Shown: positions 1 to 8,725, counted from the first letter of the stretch. The stretch: 64,000 nucleotides of DNA from Neobacillus bataviensis (GCF_019969725.1 NZ_JAHXYW010000002.1:1-64000); one strand, 5' to 3'. Made by a program: numbers and translations. The notes: a model not told the origin generated them from the sequence alone.

Positions 1-116
<116 letters not shown>

Positions 117-204
117 AGTCATATGAACATATGAAGGTGAACTCGTTTTTACAATACTTCTTCTGCATTATCTAGTTTTGAGGGAATGAACCCTTAATAA
201 ATAG

Positions 205-321
<117 letters not shown>

Positions 322-364
322 TAAGCCCCTGTTGGGGCTATTATTTTGTCTGAATTTCTAAAGT

Positions 365-439
365 GGCCCCTTGGTCAAGCGGTTAAGACACCGCCCTTTC
401 ACGGCGGTAACACGGGTTCGAATCCCGTAGGGGTCACCA
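365..439 (+). tRNA. tRNA-Glu (TTC)
   Basis: Cloverleaf with acceptor GGCCCCT/AGGGGTC, anticodon TTC, T-arm GGGTTCGAATCCC and encoded CCA at 437-439. First tRNA after the rrn operon. Confidence 0.97.
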
Positions 440-444
440 TTTCT

Positions 445-520
445 GGAGGATTAGCTCAGCTGGGAGAGCATCTGCCTTACAAGCAGAGGGTCGGCGGTTC
501 GATCCCGTCATCCTCCACCA
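445..520 (+). tRNA. tRNA-Val (TAC)
   Basis: Acceptor GGAGGAT/ATCCTCC, anticodon TAC in the loop between CTGCC and GGCAG-type stem sequences, T-arm GGTTCGATCCC, and encoded CCA at 518-520. Confidence 0.97.
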
Positions 521-556
521 GAATTTTTTCGAGATTGCGAAAATAGTTTTCATTAT

Positions 557-633
<77 letters not shown>

Positions 634-643
634 TATATTTTTC

Positions 644-720
644 CGGGAAGTAGCTCAGCTTGGTAGAGCACTTGGTTTGGGACCAAGGGGTCGCAGGTTC
701 GAATCCTGTCTTCCCGACCA
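644..720 (+). tRNA. tRNA-Pro (TGG)
   Basis: Acceptor CGGGAAG/CTTCCCG, anticodon TGG, T-arm GGTTCGAATCC, encoded CCA at 718-720. Confidence 0.97.
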
Positions 721-747
721 GTCGCAGTTTGTAAAATATATATTTTA

Positions 748-824
748 GGCGGTGTAGCTCAGCTGGCTAGAGCGTACGGTTCATACCCGTAAGGTCGGGG
801 GTTCGATCCCCTCCGCCGCTACCA
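748..824 (+). tRNA. tRNA-Met (CAT), elongator
   Basis: Starts GGCGGTGTAGCTC, as known Bacillus elongator tRNA-Met genes do. Anticodon CAT, T-arm GGTTCGATCCC, encoded CCA at 822-824. The paired first base separates it from the initiator tRNA further on. Confidence 0.95.
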
Positions 825-835
825 TATTTTTAAAC

Positions 836-928
836 GGAGGAATACCCAAGTCCGGCTGAAGGGATCGGTCTTGAAAACCGACAGGCGGGTTAAACCGCGC
901 GGGGGTTCGAATCCCTCTTCCTCCGCCA
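836..928 (+). tRNA. tRNA-Ser (TGA)
   Basis: Class II tRNA of 93 bases with a long variable arm (GGCGGGTTAAACCGC region). Acceptor GGAGGAA/TTCCTCC, anticodon TGA, encoded CCA at 926-928. Confidence 0.97.
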
Positions 929-939
929 TAATTATTTTA

Positions 940-966
940 ATATTTTTATCGTCGCGGGGTGGAGCA
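940..966 (+). repeat. Direct repeat copy 1: truncated 5' end of tRNA-fMet
   Basis: These 27 bases are repeated exactly at 1077-1103. The copy holds 13 bases of upstream sequence plus the first 14 bases of tRNA-fMet (953-966), then diverges. Between the copies lies a 110-bp segment with three inverted repeats: 963-968/973-978, 999-1008/1036-1045 and 1048-1053/1061-1066. This is a duplication of the tRNA start by an insertion or slippage event; the 5' fragment is not a functional tRNA. Confidence 0.85.
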
Positions 967-1089
967 ACGAGCGTTGCTTCTATGAATAAACTGCGAGTTG
1001 TATCAATCGAGCTGCTGCTTGAATAAGCTTTCTGAGATTGATACAGTCATGCATCTAAGAGCATGAACAAAAAAATATATTTTTATCGT

Positions 1090-1163
<74 letters not shown>

Positions 1164-1166
1164 TAT

Positions 1167-1243
1167 GGTCCGGTAGTTCAGTTGGTTAGAATGCCTGCCT
1201 GTCACGCAGGAGGTCGCGGGTTCGAGTCCCGTCCGGACCGCCA
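1167..1243 (+). tRNA. tRNA-Asp (GTC)
   Basis: Acceptor GGTCCGG/CCGGACC, anticodon GTC, T-arm GGGTTCGAGTCCC, discriminator G, encoded CCA at 1241-1243. Confidence 0.97.
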
Positions 1244-1285
1244 TATTTTTTTTCTAGCAGTTCCTGCTATTAATATATAGATTTT

Positions 1286-1362
1286 GGCGATTGTGGCGAA
1301 GTGGTTAACGCATCGGATTGTGGTTCCGACATTCGTGGGTTCGATTCCCATCAGTCGCCCCA
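1286..1362 (+). tRNA. tRNA-His (GTG)
   Basis: Anticodon GTG. The extra 5' G (1286) opposite C73 is the His identity pair, and the acceptor is GCGATTG/CAGTCGC. T-arm GGGTTCGATTCCC, encoded CCA at 1360-1362. Confidence 0.96.
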
Positions 1363-1377
1363 TTACATTCATAATAT

Positions 1378-1452
1378 TGGGCTATAGCCAAGCGGTAAGG
1401 CATCGCACTTTGACTGCGACATGCGTTGGTTCGAATCCAGCTAGCCCAGCCA
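1378..1452 (+). tRNA. tRNA-Gln (TTG)
   Basis: Acceptor TGGGCTA/TAGCCCA, anticodon TTG, T-arm GGTTCGAATCC, discriminator G, encoded CCA at 1450-1452. Confidence 0.97.
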
Positions 1453-1470
1453 TTCTTTTAATCCATCAAT

Positions 1471-1544
1471 GCGGGTGTAGTTTAGTGGTAAAACCTCAGC
1501 CTTCCAAGCTGATGTTGTGAGTTCGATTCTCATCACCCGCTCCA
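1471..1544 (+). tRNA. tRNA-Gly (TCC)
   Basis: Acceptor GCGGGTG/CACCCGC, anticodon TCC, T-arm AGTTCGATTCT, discriminator T, encoded CCA at 1542-1544. Confidence 0.97.
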
Positions 1545-1549
1545 ATTAA

Positions 1550-1623
<74 letters not shown>

Positions 1624-1652
1624 TTATAATTACATAAAATAACCTATTAAGT

Positions 1653-1686
1653 AAGAGCGATTGCGAATAAAGCAATCGCTCTTTTT
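1653..1686 (+). terminator. Terminator of the rrn/tRNA operon
   Basis: A 12-bp perfect stem AAGAGCGATTGC (1653-1664) pairs with 1672-1683 around a 7-base loop and runs into a T tract. It closes the tRNA cluster. Confidence 0.9.
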
Positions 1687-1689
1687 GCT

Positions 1690-1905
1690 TTCCGAAGTTA
1701 AAAGCCTGCCCCGTTCGAAAAAACGCTGTGACGGTCGATAAGAACGGTTCATAAAGCCCGTCGACCCAGAAAAAATGCGGTAACGGTCGATAAGAGAGGT
1801 TCATAAAGCTCGCTGACCAGAAAAAAATGCGGTGACGGTCGATAAAGAGCGGTTCATAAAGCCCACCGGCCAGGAAAAATTGCACGACAATTGATAAGAG
1901 CAAGC
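1690..1905 (+). repeat. 52-bp tandem array A (about 3.5-4 units)
   Basis: The block beginning GGTTCATAAAGC recurs at 1746, 1798 and 1851 (spacing 52, 53), with a degenerate partial unit before it. Each unit contains a short A tract and GACGGTCGATAAG-like sequence. The unit resembles the reverse complement of the units at 50705-51655, so the two arrays belong to one repeat family in opposite orientation. No coding sense is seen; the open frame across it (about 1496-1903, minus) is an artefact of repeats and tRNA genes. Confidence 0.8.
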
Positions 1906-1931
1906 TTGTTAAGTCATCCTAGTGGGTATTT

Positions 1932-2561
1932 TCAAATTGATCCCAGTTCTCTAAAAGACGTGTCCGCAACCCGTTCCACTTGAAATTCCCCGTCCAGGTA
2001 GCTGATTACGGATACGCTGCAATTATCATGGTGAAGATATTTTGCGCTTTTGGTTAATTGCATTAAATAATTACCGATGGTTACGCCATGTGAGAATACA
2101 AGTATATTTCCGCCTTCACGCTCATGATTTTTAAGAATTTCATCAATCGCTAAACAAGTCCGTGAATAGAGCTGTGAATAGGACTCCCCTTCAGGAGCCG
2201 CCAGATTAAAATCAGTAAGACTAAATAAAGTCTCAAGTATATTCCCGTATCGAGCGGTAATTTCGGATCTTAATAAGGATTCAAGGGCACCAAAGTTCAT
2301 TTCTTTAAGGCGTGCATCAGTCGATAGCGGTATTTTTCGGTCTCTTAATGCATGAGTGGCCGTATCAATCACCCGCTGGCTCTCACTGCAATAGGCTGCC
2401 TTGAATTCAATATCCGCTAAACCTTTTCCTACTGCCTGGGCCTGGGCGATTCCTTTTTCAGTAAGCGGGGAATCAGCAAATCCCTGCAATCGCCGTTCCA
2501 CATTAAATTGCGTTTCTCCATGACGGACAAAATATAAGGTTACTTTTTGGGATTTAGTCAC
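1932..2561 (-). CDS. Histidine phosphatase family protein (phosphoglycerate mutase-like)
   Basis: The 209-aa protein starts with the family signature FVRHGETQFN, which supplies the phospho-accepting His near residue 14. The second catalytic His is in LVFSHGVTIGNYL near residue 160, and a Glu lies in the middle region (KEMNFGALE). These residues mark the two-histidine phosphatases, which act on small phosphorylated metabolites in the cytoplasm. The true substrate cannot be read from sequence, and annotation as a glycolytic mutase is unlikely at this size. The GTG start at 2561 follows an AGGTGAT ribosome site. It is divergent from the DinB-like gene and monocistronic. Confidence 0.88.
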   Translation of the reverse strand: MTKSQKVTLYFVRHGETQFNVERRLQGFADSPLTEKGIAQAQAVGKGLADIEFKAAYCSESQRVIDTATHALRDRKIPLSTDARLKEMNFGALESLLRSEITARYGNILETLFSLTDFNLAAPEGESYSQLYSRTCLAIDEILKNHEREGGNILVFSHGVTIGNYLMQLTKSAKYLHHDNCSVSVISYLDGEFQVERVADTSFRELGSI

Positions 2562-2690
2562 TCAGATCACCTGCTTTTCTGGATATAATAGAATTCTACC
2601 ACGAAATATGGCAGTGTCAGATACCTTTTGAAGGATATTCCAGTTTTAAACAGAATTATAGTACCTATCTGAAAAATTGAGGTGAAATAC

Positions 2691-3224
2691 GTGAAGGTAG
2701 ATACAGCAACCTTATATATAATTGACCAAAAAGATGGCTTAGGCCTGGAATTTAGCAAATTAGTTTCGATGATGAATTATACGAGAGAAACAACGATTCA
2801 AGCCGTAAAGGATTTAACAATAGAGGAACTGGACTTTCTTTATGATGAAGAGGCTAATTCTATCGGGATGCTGCTGGGACATCTGGCCGCTGTAGAAAAA
2901 ACTTACCAGATAGTGACCTTTGAAAATCGGGATCTAACCGAGGAGGAGTTTAGCCGCTTACAAGCTGGGCTGGATTTAGGGAGCCTAGGGCAGGAACATT
3001 TTAAAGGGAAAACAATCGAAGATTATCTTCAGGAATTGTCCGATGTTAGAAACACAACCATTGAAAAGTTTAAAACACTTCCTGATGAATGGCTATATGA
3101 GCAAACTCCTTTTTGGTATGACCGGCCAGCCAACAATTTTTTCAAATGGTTTCATGTGTTCGAGGACGAATTAAGTCACAGAGGCCAAATTCGCATTATC
3201 AATAAAATGATCAATAAAAAATAA
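2691..3224 (+). CDS. DinB-family protein
   Basis: A protein of about 177 aa with the DinB/YfiT four-helix pattern. An N-terminal helix is followed by a conserved His in IGMLLGHLAAVEKTY, and a C-terminal HVFEDELSHRGQIR carries the two other His residues that usually bind a metal. Members act as thiol-dependent or metal-dependent transferases and are often damage-induced, but this member's role is unknown. GTG at 2691 is preferred because GAGGTGA (2679-2685) lies 5 bases upstream. An ATG at 2769 would give a shorter form with a poor ribosome site. Confidence 0.8.
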   Translation: MKVDTATLYIIDQKDGLGLEFSKLVSMMNYTRETTIQAVKDLTIEELDFLYDEEANSIGMLLGHLAAVEKTYQIVTFENRDLTEEEFSRLQAGLDLGSLGQEHFKGKTIEDYLQELSDVRNTTIEKFKTLPDEWLYEQTPFWYDRPANNFFKWFHVFEDELSHRGQIRIINKMINKK

Positions 3225-3226
3225 AA

Positions 3227-3254
3227 GGGGGCCATCATTGAATAGATGGTCCCC
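3227..3254. terminator. Bidirectional terminator
   Basis: GGGG(G)CCATC at 3227-3236 pairs with GATGGTCCCC at 3245-3254, with an A tract on the left and AAAA on the right. It separates the convergent DinB-like and histidine kinase genes. Confidence 0.75.
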
Positions 3255-3264
3255 TGAGAAAAAT

Positions 3265-4878
3265 TCAGGCTAATTTATGGATTGGAAGCTCAATAATAAA
3301 TTCTGTGCCCATCCCGTCACTGCTGGCCTGCATCGTTCCTTTATGGTTTTCCACAATCTTTTGAGACACTGGTAAGCCCAAACCGGTTCCACAATCTTTA
3401 GTGGAAAAGAACGGTTCAAAAATATGAGCTAAGATGGAAAGGGGAATTCCTTTCCCGTTATCCCTAAAAATAAATTGGATATGTTCATGAATTACTCTGG
3501 TGGAGATTTTTATTTTTAAAGGAGTTTCCCTTTTGGCCTGTACGGAGTTTTGAAATAAATTAATAAAAACCTGCAATAACTCCTCACGATTACATAAGAT
3601 GGTAAGATTTTTAGCATCAGGAGGAATCTCAATATCCAATCCAACACTGTATAATAACGATTCACTTTTAAGAAATTTCAAAAGGTAATCGATTAGGAAA
3701 TGTTGAACTTGAATGAGTTCAAACTCTTTAATCGAAGGCTTAGTGATACTCAAGAAATCAGTAATAATTTTATTGGCGCGATCAATTTCAGGGATTAACA
3801 AATTAGAAAATAGCTGGGAGGTACTTGCGTCAACTCCTTTTTCAAGAAATTGCAGGTAGCCCCTGACGGTGGTCAGCGGATTCCGAATTTCATGGGCGAT
3901 ACCAGCGGCAATTCGACCAGCAAGTGCTTGCTTTTCAGCTTCTTTCATCTTTTCTTCAAATAAATACCTGTCCGTGATGTCCCGAAATTGACCAAATCCT
4001 CCAATTAATCTTTCTTCCTCATAAATTGGCTGCGCGTCAAATAAACAAACGATGTCATCACCATTTTCGTTTGTAAATGTAAGCACTTCGTTTTCATATT
4101 TTGCTCCATACTCAATGACCCGTCGAAAATATTCTCCAATCAAAACGGAATCATAGATGCTTTTTCCAATTACCGTACTGCTGCTTTGGTTAAAAATTTT
4201 CTGGGCAAAATCATTAAACTCTATTGTAGTTCCTTTTTTATCAGTTACGATGATGCCATTTCTAGTCCTGCTTATCATAATTTGGTTTAAGATATTAAGC
4301 TTTCTATTTTGTTTTCTAAGCAGCAATTCTCTTTCGATAGAATCAACTACCTGGGATAACATCGTCAGTAATAAAGGATTTTGAAAAACAATCGGCACCA
4401 TGATGCTTACACTGCCCAATAAATGATCTTCATCGGTGTAATGAATCGGTGCACCATAACAAGCTATTTCATGTAGAAACTTATGATAATGGTCTTTGCC
4501 TATTAAGGAAATAGGGTGCCTTTGTTGTAAGACTAAGCTAATGACATTTGTCCCCGTATCTTCCTGAGTGAAAAGGCATCCTATCTTAATACCAAATTCA
4601 TCGACAGTAGATTTGATGGTTTCATCGCCAGCCATATGTAACAAGTATCCATTTGAATCAGAAACACTGATTAAAATAGGAGTACCTTTTAATGAATCTA
4701 AAAGCTTAGTAGAAAAATAACTTACAACTTCCAAAATCTCACTATAGACTTTCGTTTTTATAAAAAGCTCTTCTTTTGTCAAAAATCTTTGCGGACCTGC
4801 TATATCGTTGGGGTCCATTCCGAGTTCTTTACAGAATCTCTTAGATTGAGTTATATAGTACGGTTCTGTTTCGCCCAT
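3265..4878 (-). CDS. Cytoplasmic orphan sensor histidine kinase (GAF-PAS-HisKA-HATPase)
   Basis: The 537-aa protein has no membrane segment. Residues about 30-190 resemble the GAF-type sensing domain found at the front of AcoR-like activators. A PAS domain follows (about 200-310; NGIIVTDKKGTTIEFND). The HisKA box AAGIAHEIRNPLTTVRGY contains the phospho-acceptor His at about 329. The ATPase core shows NLFQNSVQAK, DNGKGIP and GTGLGLPVSQKIV. The HEIRNPLT-GYLQF box is like that of the sporulation and phosphorelay kinases of Bacillus, but no response regulator is next to it, so the partner is unknown. It is monocistronic and transcribed towards a shared terminator. Confidence 0.9.
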   Translation of the reverse strand: MGETEPYYITQSKRFCKELGMDPNDIAGPQRFLTKEELFIKTKVYSEILEVVSYFSTKLLDSLKGTPILISVSDSNGYLLHMAGDETIKSTVDEFGIKIGCLFTQEDTGTNVISLVLQQRHPISLIGKDHYHKFLHEIACYGAPIHYTDEDHLLGSVSIMVPIVFQNPLLLTMLSQVVDSIERELLLRKQNRKLNILNQIMISRTRNGIIVTDKKGTTIEFNDFAQKIFNQSSSTVIGKSIYDSVLIGEYFRRVIEYGAKYENEVLTFTNENGDDIVCLFDAQPIYEEERLIGGFGQFRDITDRYLFEEKMKEAEKQALAGRIAAGIAHEIRNPLTTVRGYLQFLEKGVDASTSQLFSNLLIPEIDRANKIITDFLSITKPSIKEFELIQVQHFLIDYLLKFLKSESLLYSVGLDIEIPPDAKNLTILCNREELLQVFINLFQNSVQAKRETPLKIKISTRVIHEHIQFIFRDNGKGIPLSILAHIFEPFFSTKDCGTGLGLPVSQKIVENHKGTMQASSDGMGTEFIIELPIHKLA

Positions 4879-4976
4879 CTTCTGTCACTCCAAAGTAGTC
4901 AAGAATACTATATTCCTAGTTTAAATACTAATCTTATAATGTTCTATAGGTTTTAACAAAAAACTTCCAATAATAA

Positions 4977-5831
4977 TCAATTGGACTCAGGATTCGTATT
5001 CAAAGTAAGGTACTTTTTTCCTCTTTGTGGATAGATTCCCTCTGTTCGGAACCAACTCCAAACCAATTCCCCGCGTCTTTTGCCTATCATACCATTCATA
5101 ATAATACCTGTTTCAATTAATTTGCTTGGCAGCCCTTTTATGTAATAAGTCCGATTTGTATCGAATTCAGTCAAGACAACGGTATCCTCGATTCTGCTGG
5201 TCACTTCAAATAGACTATCAAGTTTATCAGAACATTGGTTGAATTTCTGATGCACCTTCTCAATATCTTGATCGCGGTTCCAATCACGATGATGAATTCG
5301 AGGGAAGTCGTTTAAAAAGAGGGCATTTAGCAGCCTCTCGCAGATTGTAAGTTCAGAGCTGGCCTCTTGGGCAAACTTTTCGACTACGGAATACCAAGAG
5401 GTACCAGTCCGCCGGTCAAGCCACCTGACAAATTTCTTTAATTGGAATAGGAAGGTTTCTGCTTCTTTTTCGTTTGGGGTAATTTTCATGGAATATGGAA
5501 AAAAGGTGAAGATCAATTCTTCCCAAAACGCGGATTGACATTGCTGCCATGAGGGCGGGCAGTTATCCTCTAAGCAATTGGCCATAAATTTCGAAATGAC
5601 ACGGAGAAATTCGTTGCGGATTTGGTCGGAGGGTTTTTCACGTTTGTAGGCAATGAAATCCTTTCCGTAATATAGCAGAAGACCTCGGTGCCTCATGTCA
5701 AATTCAGAACTTATGGCTAAATTCATTAAAAATTCCTGTCGTTCCTTTGGATTGGCAAATTCATGCGTAAAGGCTGTTACCTGCAGATTATTGCCACTGA
5801 AAAAATCTTTGGTTGTGGCGCTTTTTTTCAT
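4977..5831 (-). CDS. Uncharacterised protein
   Basis: About 284 aa, soluble, no signal peptide. I do not recognise the family. Visible features are an aromatic central part (CPPSWQQCQSAFWEELIF), a basic/aromatic stretch RWLDRRTGTSWYSVV, and a C-terminal part with VVLTEFDTNRTYYIKGLP and RGELVWSWFRTEGIYP that looks like a small beta domain. ATG at 5831 is chosen as start; a TTG four codons upstream is possible but would sit directly on the weak ribosome site. It stands alone between the kinase and the RMD1-like gene, all on the minus strand but with gaps of over 90 bases, so no operon is evident. Confidence 0.7.
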   Translation of the reverse strand: MKKSATTKDFFSGNNLQVTAFTHEFANPKERQEFLMNLAISSEFDMRHRGLLLYYGKDFIAYKREKPSDQIRNEFLRVISKFMANCLEDNCPPSWQQCQSAFWEELIFTFFPYSMKITPNEKEAETFLFQLKKFVRWLDRRTGTSWYSVVEKFAQEASSELTICERLLNALFLNDFPRIHHRDWNRDQDIEKVHQKFNQCSDKLDSLFEVTSRIEDTVVLTEFDTNRTYYIKGLPSKLIETGIIMNGMIGKRRGELVWSWFRTEGIYPQRGKKYLTLNTNPESN

Positions 5832-5978
5832 AAAACCAATCAACCTACTTTCTAAATTTTTTTTAAAAAATATAGCGAGGCTTAGGTGGGGAACTAATGA
5901 GGTGACACTCGTATTATATCGTTAATTAGAAATAGTAAGTGTTGCATTACTTGAATTTTTTGTGAATTAAATAAATTT

Positions 5979-6818
5979 TCATTTTGGAAGCCATCCCGCA
6001 ATTTCAAATAGGGTAAGGAGAATCTCAATAACAATAAGAATAACGACGATCCATTCAACAAAAAGACCGCGGATGGAATGGGAGATGGTAGAAAAGCCAT
6101 CCATGATGCTATACAGAATTTCAGTTTTGCTTTTTAAGATTTTATAGCGGTCGTTCAATTCAAAGAAATCACCCATTTTGTCATAAAATTCGCTGGCACT
6201 GCTGCTGGACCAGGTAATATCGGGCTTATCAAGAATCATGATATAGGCAAGGGTATTATACTCATGACGGACGATTTTCGCGGTCGTTCTTGCCAGCTCC
6301 TTGTTCCCGATTCTCAGCCTGCCTTTTTCCAATCTGTCTATCATCGTCTCAAGCTTATCATGGATTTTTCCGAGTTGTTCTTCTGTTTTCTCGAGTGCCA
6401 CCGACTTTGCGAGCACAGTGGATATCAATTCTGGGTAAAATTCTTCATACTCAGGTACCACCACATATTCATCGGTTAACTCGATGTTTTCGGTCTCTTG
6501 GATATGAAGGCTGTAATCGTCTGTATATCTATCGGCATGTACAATTTCAAAATCTGGCTCGAAGGAATAGATATAGGTAAATAAATCTTTCATCTCACGT
6601 ACGTCAGTGTGATTAATGAAGACAATGCTGCCAAAAGAAAAAACGAGCACCATTTGCGATTCGTCTACATTTTTTTTAAGAATGGAATTTAAAATTTCGC
6701 CTTTTAAGATTAGGGGCTCTTCCCAGGTGAATTTTTTCGGAATGCCGCAATGAATGGCGATTTTGTTCAAATCAATTTCATTCGTGATCGCAAAGGCTTT
6801 AAAGGTAATTTCCGTCAT
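5979..6818 (-). CDS. RMD1/DUF155-family membrane-anchored protein
   Basis: The 279-aa protein matches the RMD1 (DUF155) pattern. Residues 1-110 are a mixed domain (SQMVLVFSFGSIVFINH). A helical region follows with ALEKTEEQLGKIHDKLETM and KELARTTAKIVRHEYNTL (about 155-215). One C-terminal transmembrane helix occupies about 252-274 (VEWIVVILIVIEILLTLFEI). In yeast the family is linked to mitochondrial ribosomes and meiosis; its bacterial function is unknown. The C-terminal helix predicts membrane attachment with the bulk in the cytoplasm. It reads away from des and is probably monocistronic. Confidence 0.82.
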   Translation of the reverse strand: MTEITFKAFAITNEIDLNKIAIHCGIPKKFTWEEPLILKGEILNSILKKNVDESQMVLVFSFGSIVFINHTDVREMKDLFTYIYSFEPDFEIVHADRYTDDYSLHIQETENIELTDEYVVVPEYEEFYPELISTVLAKSVALEKTEEQLGKIHDKLETMIDRLEKGRLRIGNKELARTTAKIVRHEYNTLAYIMILDKPDITWSSSSASEFYDKMGDFFELNDRYKILKSKTEILYSIMDGFSTISHSIRGLFVEWIVVILIVIEILLTLFEIAGWLPK

Positions 6819-6961
6819 TTTTTATCACTCTCTTCATTGAATTGGTCTTATTTCGAGTTTATTCCATTTTATTAAAAACATACTGAGCCATACTTAGTGT
6901 TTTTAATCGTTATGATTGCTAAACACAAAATGAAAATTTATCTCCAATTTTTCTACTGAAT

Positions 6962-6990
6962 ATGACATTTATCATGTCCTGTACATGACA
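6962..6990 (+). promoter_or_regulatory. Putative DesR operator upstream of des
   Basis: Two overlapping inverted repeats, GACAT-N5-ATGTC and CATGTCCTGTACATG, occupy 6964-6989. A -10-like TATACT lies at 7022-7027 with no -35 match. The operator would then span about -72 to -44, close to where DesR activates B. subtilis des. The promoter and spacing are seen; regulation by DesR is inferred. Confidence 0.5.
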
Positions 6991-7065
6991 CCTGCTACTA
7001 ACAAGTCCATTTTCCTTCCGATATACTTTAATATAACGACACATAAAGAAGGGAATTTCAATCCA

Positions 7066-8097
7066 ATGACCTTACAAGACACTAAAAATTTAAAAAAGCA
7101 AGTTGCTCCCTTTGAAAAATCAACAACAAGAGAAAGTGTTTGGCAGATTATTAACACGGTCGCACCGTTTATAATCTTATGGTACCTTGCCTACATCAGC
7201 CTGTCTGTTTCTTATTGGTTAGCATTAGTACCATGTGTAATAGCAGCAGGATTTTTGACAAGAATTTTCATTATTTTCCATGATTGCACCCATTATTCCT
7301 TTTTTAAAAGCCGCCGTGCCAATAGAATATTGGGGACTGCGATGGGGGTATTAACGTTATTCCCGTTTGGTAAATGGGGCCATGAGCATTCCGTTCATCA
7401 TGCAACAAGCGGTAATTTGGATAAGCGTGGTACAGGTGATATTTGGACCCTTACAGTGGATGAATATTTAGCAGCGCCACTTAAACTTCGTTTAGCCTAT
7501 CGTTTTTATCGAAATCCTTTTGTCATGTTTGTATTAGGACCGATTTATGTTTTCCTTCTTAAAAATAGGTTTAACCGTAAAGGTGCTAAAAAGAATGAAC
7601 GCATGAACACCTATTTAACGAATATACTGATTGCAGCTGTAATGGGATTGCTGATCTGGGCAATCGGCTGGCAAGCATTTCTTTTAGTGGAAGGTTCCAT
7701 TTTCATGATTTCAGGTGCTGCAGGCATTTGGCTGTTCTACGTACAGCATACTTTTGAAGATTCTTATTTTGAAGAAGATAAGGAATGGGAGTATGTAAAA
7801 GCGGCTGTGGAAGGAAGTTCATTCTATAAGCTTCCAAAAGTTTTACAATGGCTTACAGGTAATATTGGATTTCACCATGTTCACCATTTAAGCCCAAGAG
7901 TGCCAAACTATAAACTGGAAGAGGCGCACAACAACACGCTGCCATTACAAAATGTACCAACGATTTCTCTTGCAACCAGTTTAAAGTCACTCCGATTCCG
8001 TTTATGGGATGAGGAAAAAAAGAACTTTGTAAGCTTTAAAGATGTTCGTACAGTAGCGAAAAATAGAATTTCTATTCAAGCTAAACCTGAACTTTAA
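7066..8097 (+). CDS. des: Acyl-lipid desaturase Des
   Basis: A 343-aa integral membrane protein of the fatty acid desaturase family. The three His boxes are present: HDCTHYSFF, HEHSVHH and HHVHHLSP. They bind the diiron centre. Hydrophobic segments lie between them. The sequence runs closely parallel to B. subtilis Des, including LTRIFIIFHDC, NLDKRGTGDIW, YRNPFVMFVLGPIYVFL and YKLPKVLQWLTGNIG. Des is a delta-5 desaturase that fluidises membranes after cold shock. ATG at 7066 is chosen; the longer frame from 6985 overlaps the promoter. A hairpin at 8114 follows, then a DesR-like gene, but no desK. Confidence 0.95.
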   Translation: MTLQDTKNLKKQVAPFEKSTTRESVWQIINTVAPFIILWYLAYISLSVSYWLALVPCVIAAGFLTRIFIIFHDCTHYSFFKSRRANRILGTAMGVLTLFPFGKWGHEHSVHHATSGNLDKRGTGDIWTLTVDEYLAAPLKLRLAYRFYRNPFVMFVLGPIYVFLLKNRFNRKGAKKNERMNTYLTNILIAAVMGLLIWAIGWQAFLLVEGSIFMISGAAGIWLFYVQHTFEDSYFEEDKEWEYVKAAVEGSSFYKLPKVLQWLTGNIGFHHVHHLSPRVPNYKLEEAHNNTLPLQNVPTISLATSLKSLRFRLWDEEKKNFVSFKDVRTVAKNRISIQAKPEL

Positions 8098-8113
8098 CTA
8101 CACCATATGGCTG

Positions 8114-8142
8114 ACTCCCCTGCATTTATGGGGAGTTTCTGC
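8114..8142 (+). terminator. Hairpin terminator after des
   Basis: ACTCCCC (8114-8120) pairs with GGGGAGT (8130-8136), followed by TTCTGCTT. The T tract is weak, so some read-through into the next gene is likely. Confidence 0.55.
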
Positions 8143-8175
8143 TTAATTGCACTGCCCGAATAGGAGAGAACGTAG

Positions 8176-8712
8176 ATGATTCGAATTGTCATTGCCGAGG
8201 ATCAGGAACTGCTGTTAGGAGCAATAGGTTCCCTGCTGAATATGGAAGATGATATGCAAGTGGTCGGGCAGGCCGGTAATGGAGAAGAGGCCGTTGCTCT
8301 TGTGCATCAATTACAGCCGGATGTTTGTATCATGGATATAGAAATGCCTAAAATGAGCGGGCTTGAAGCAGCGGAAGCGGTAAAGTCAGTAGAATGTAAA
8401 GTCATCATTTTAACAACCTTTGCAAGGGCTGGCTATTTTGAGCGGGCTTTAAAGGCGGATGTAAAGGGGTACTTATTGAAGGATGGTCCAAGTGAGGAGT
8501 TAGCCTGCTCGATTCGCAGCATCATGGCTGGAAATACAATCTACAGCCCGGACCTTATGGACGAAGGTTCCATGGATACGAAACAGGAAAAAGAATTGTT
8601 GGAAAAGACCGTTGCCGAACCAATCATAACTAACACGTCCCGAAACAAATTAGGATTGGTCAGAAATTATTTCTCAACCATCTGGGATAAAATGAAGCTG
8701 CCAACCGGTTAG
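8176..8712 (+). CDS. DesR-like response regulator with a decayed helix-turn-helix domain
   Basis: Residues 1-125 form a complete receiver domain very close to B. subtilis DesR: acidic pocket IAEDQ, phospho-acceptor Asp54 in CIMDIEMP, Thr in IILTTFAR, and Lys in KGYLLKDGPSEELA. The remaining part should be a LuxR-type HTH. DesR residues such as EKE-LLE and VRNYxSxI are still recognisable (QEKELLEK; LVRNYFSTIWDKM), but the helix between them is replaced and the last 20 or so residues are missing (178 aa against about 199). The in-frame similarity on both sides argues against a recent single frameshift. It probably cannot bind DNA in the normal way, though it might still dimerise or titrate phosphate. 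The partner kinase DesK is absent here. Cotranscription with des is likely. Confidence 0.85.
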   Translation: MIRIVIAEDQELLLGAIGSLLNMEDDMQVVGQAGNGEEAVALVHQLQPDVCIMDIEMPKMSGLEAAEAVKSVECKVIILTTFARAGYFERALKADVKGYLLKDGPSEELACSIRSIMAGNTIYSPDLMDEGSMDTKQEKELLEKTVAEPIITNTSRNKLGLVRNYFSTIWDKMKLPTG

Positions 8713-8725
8713 CAAAGATAATATG

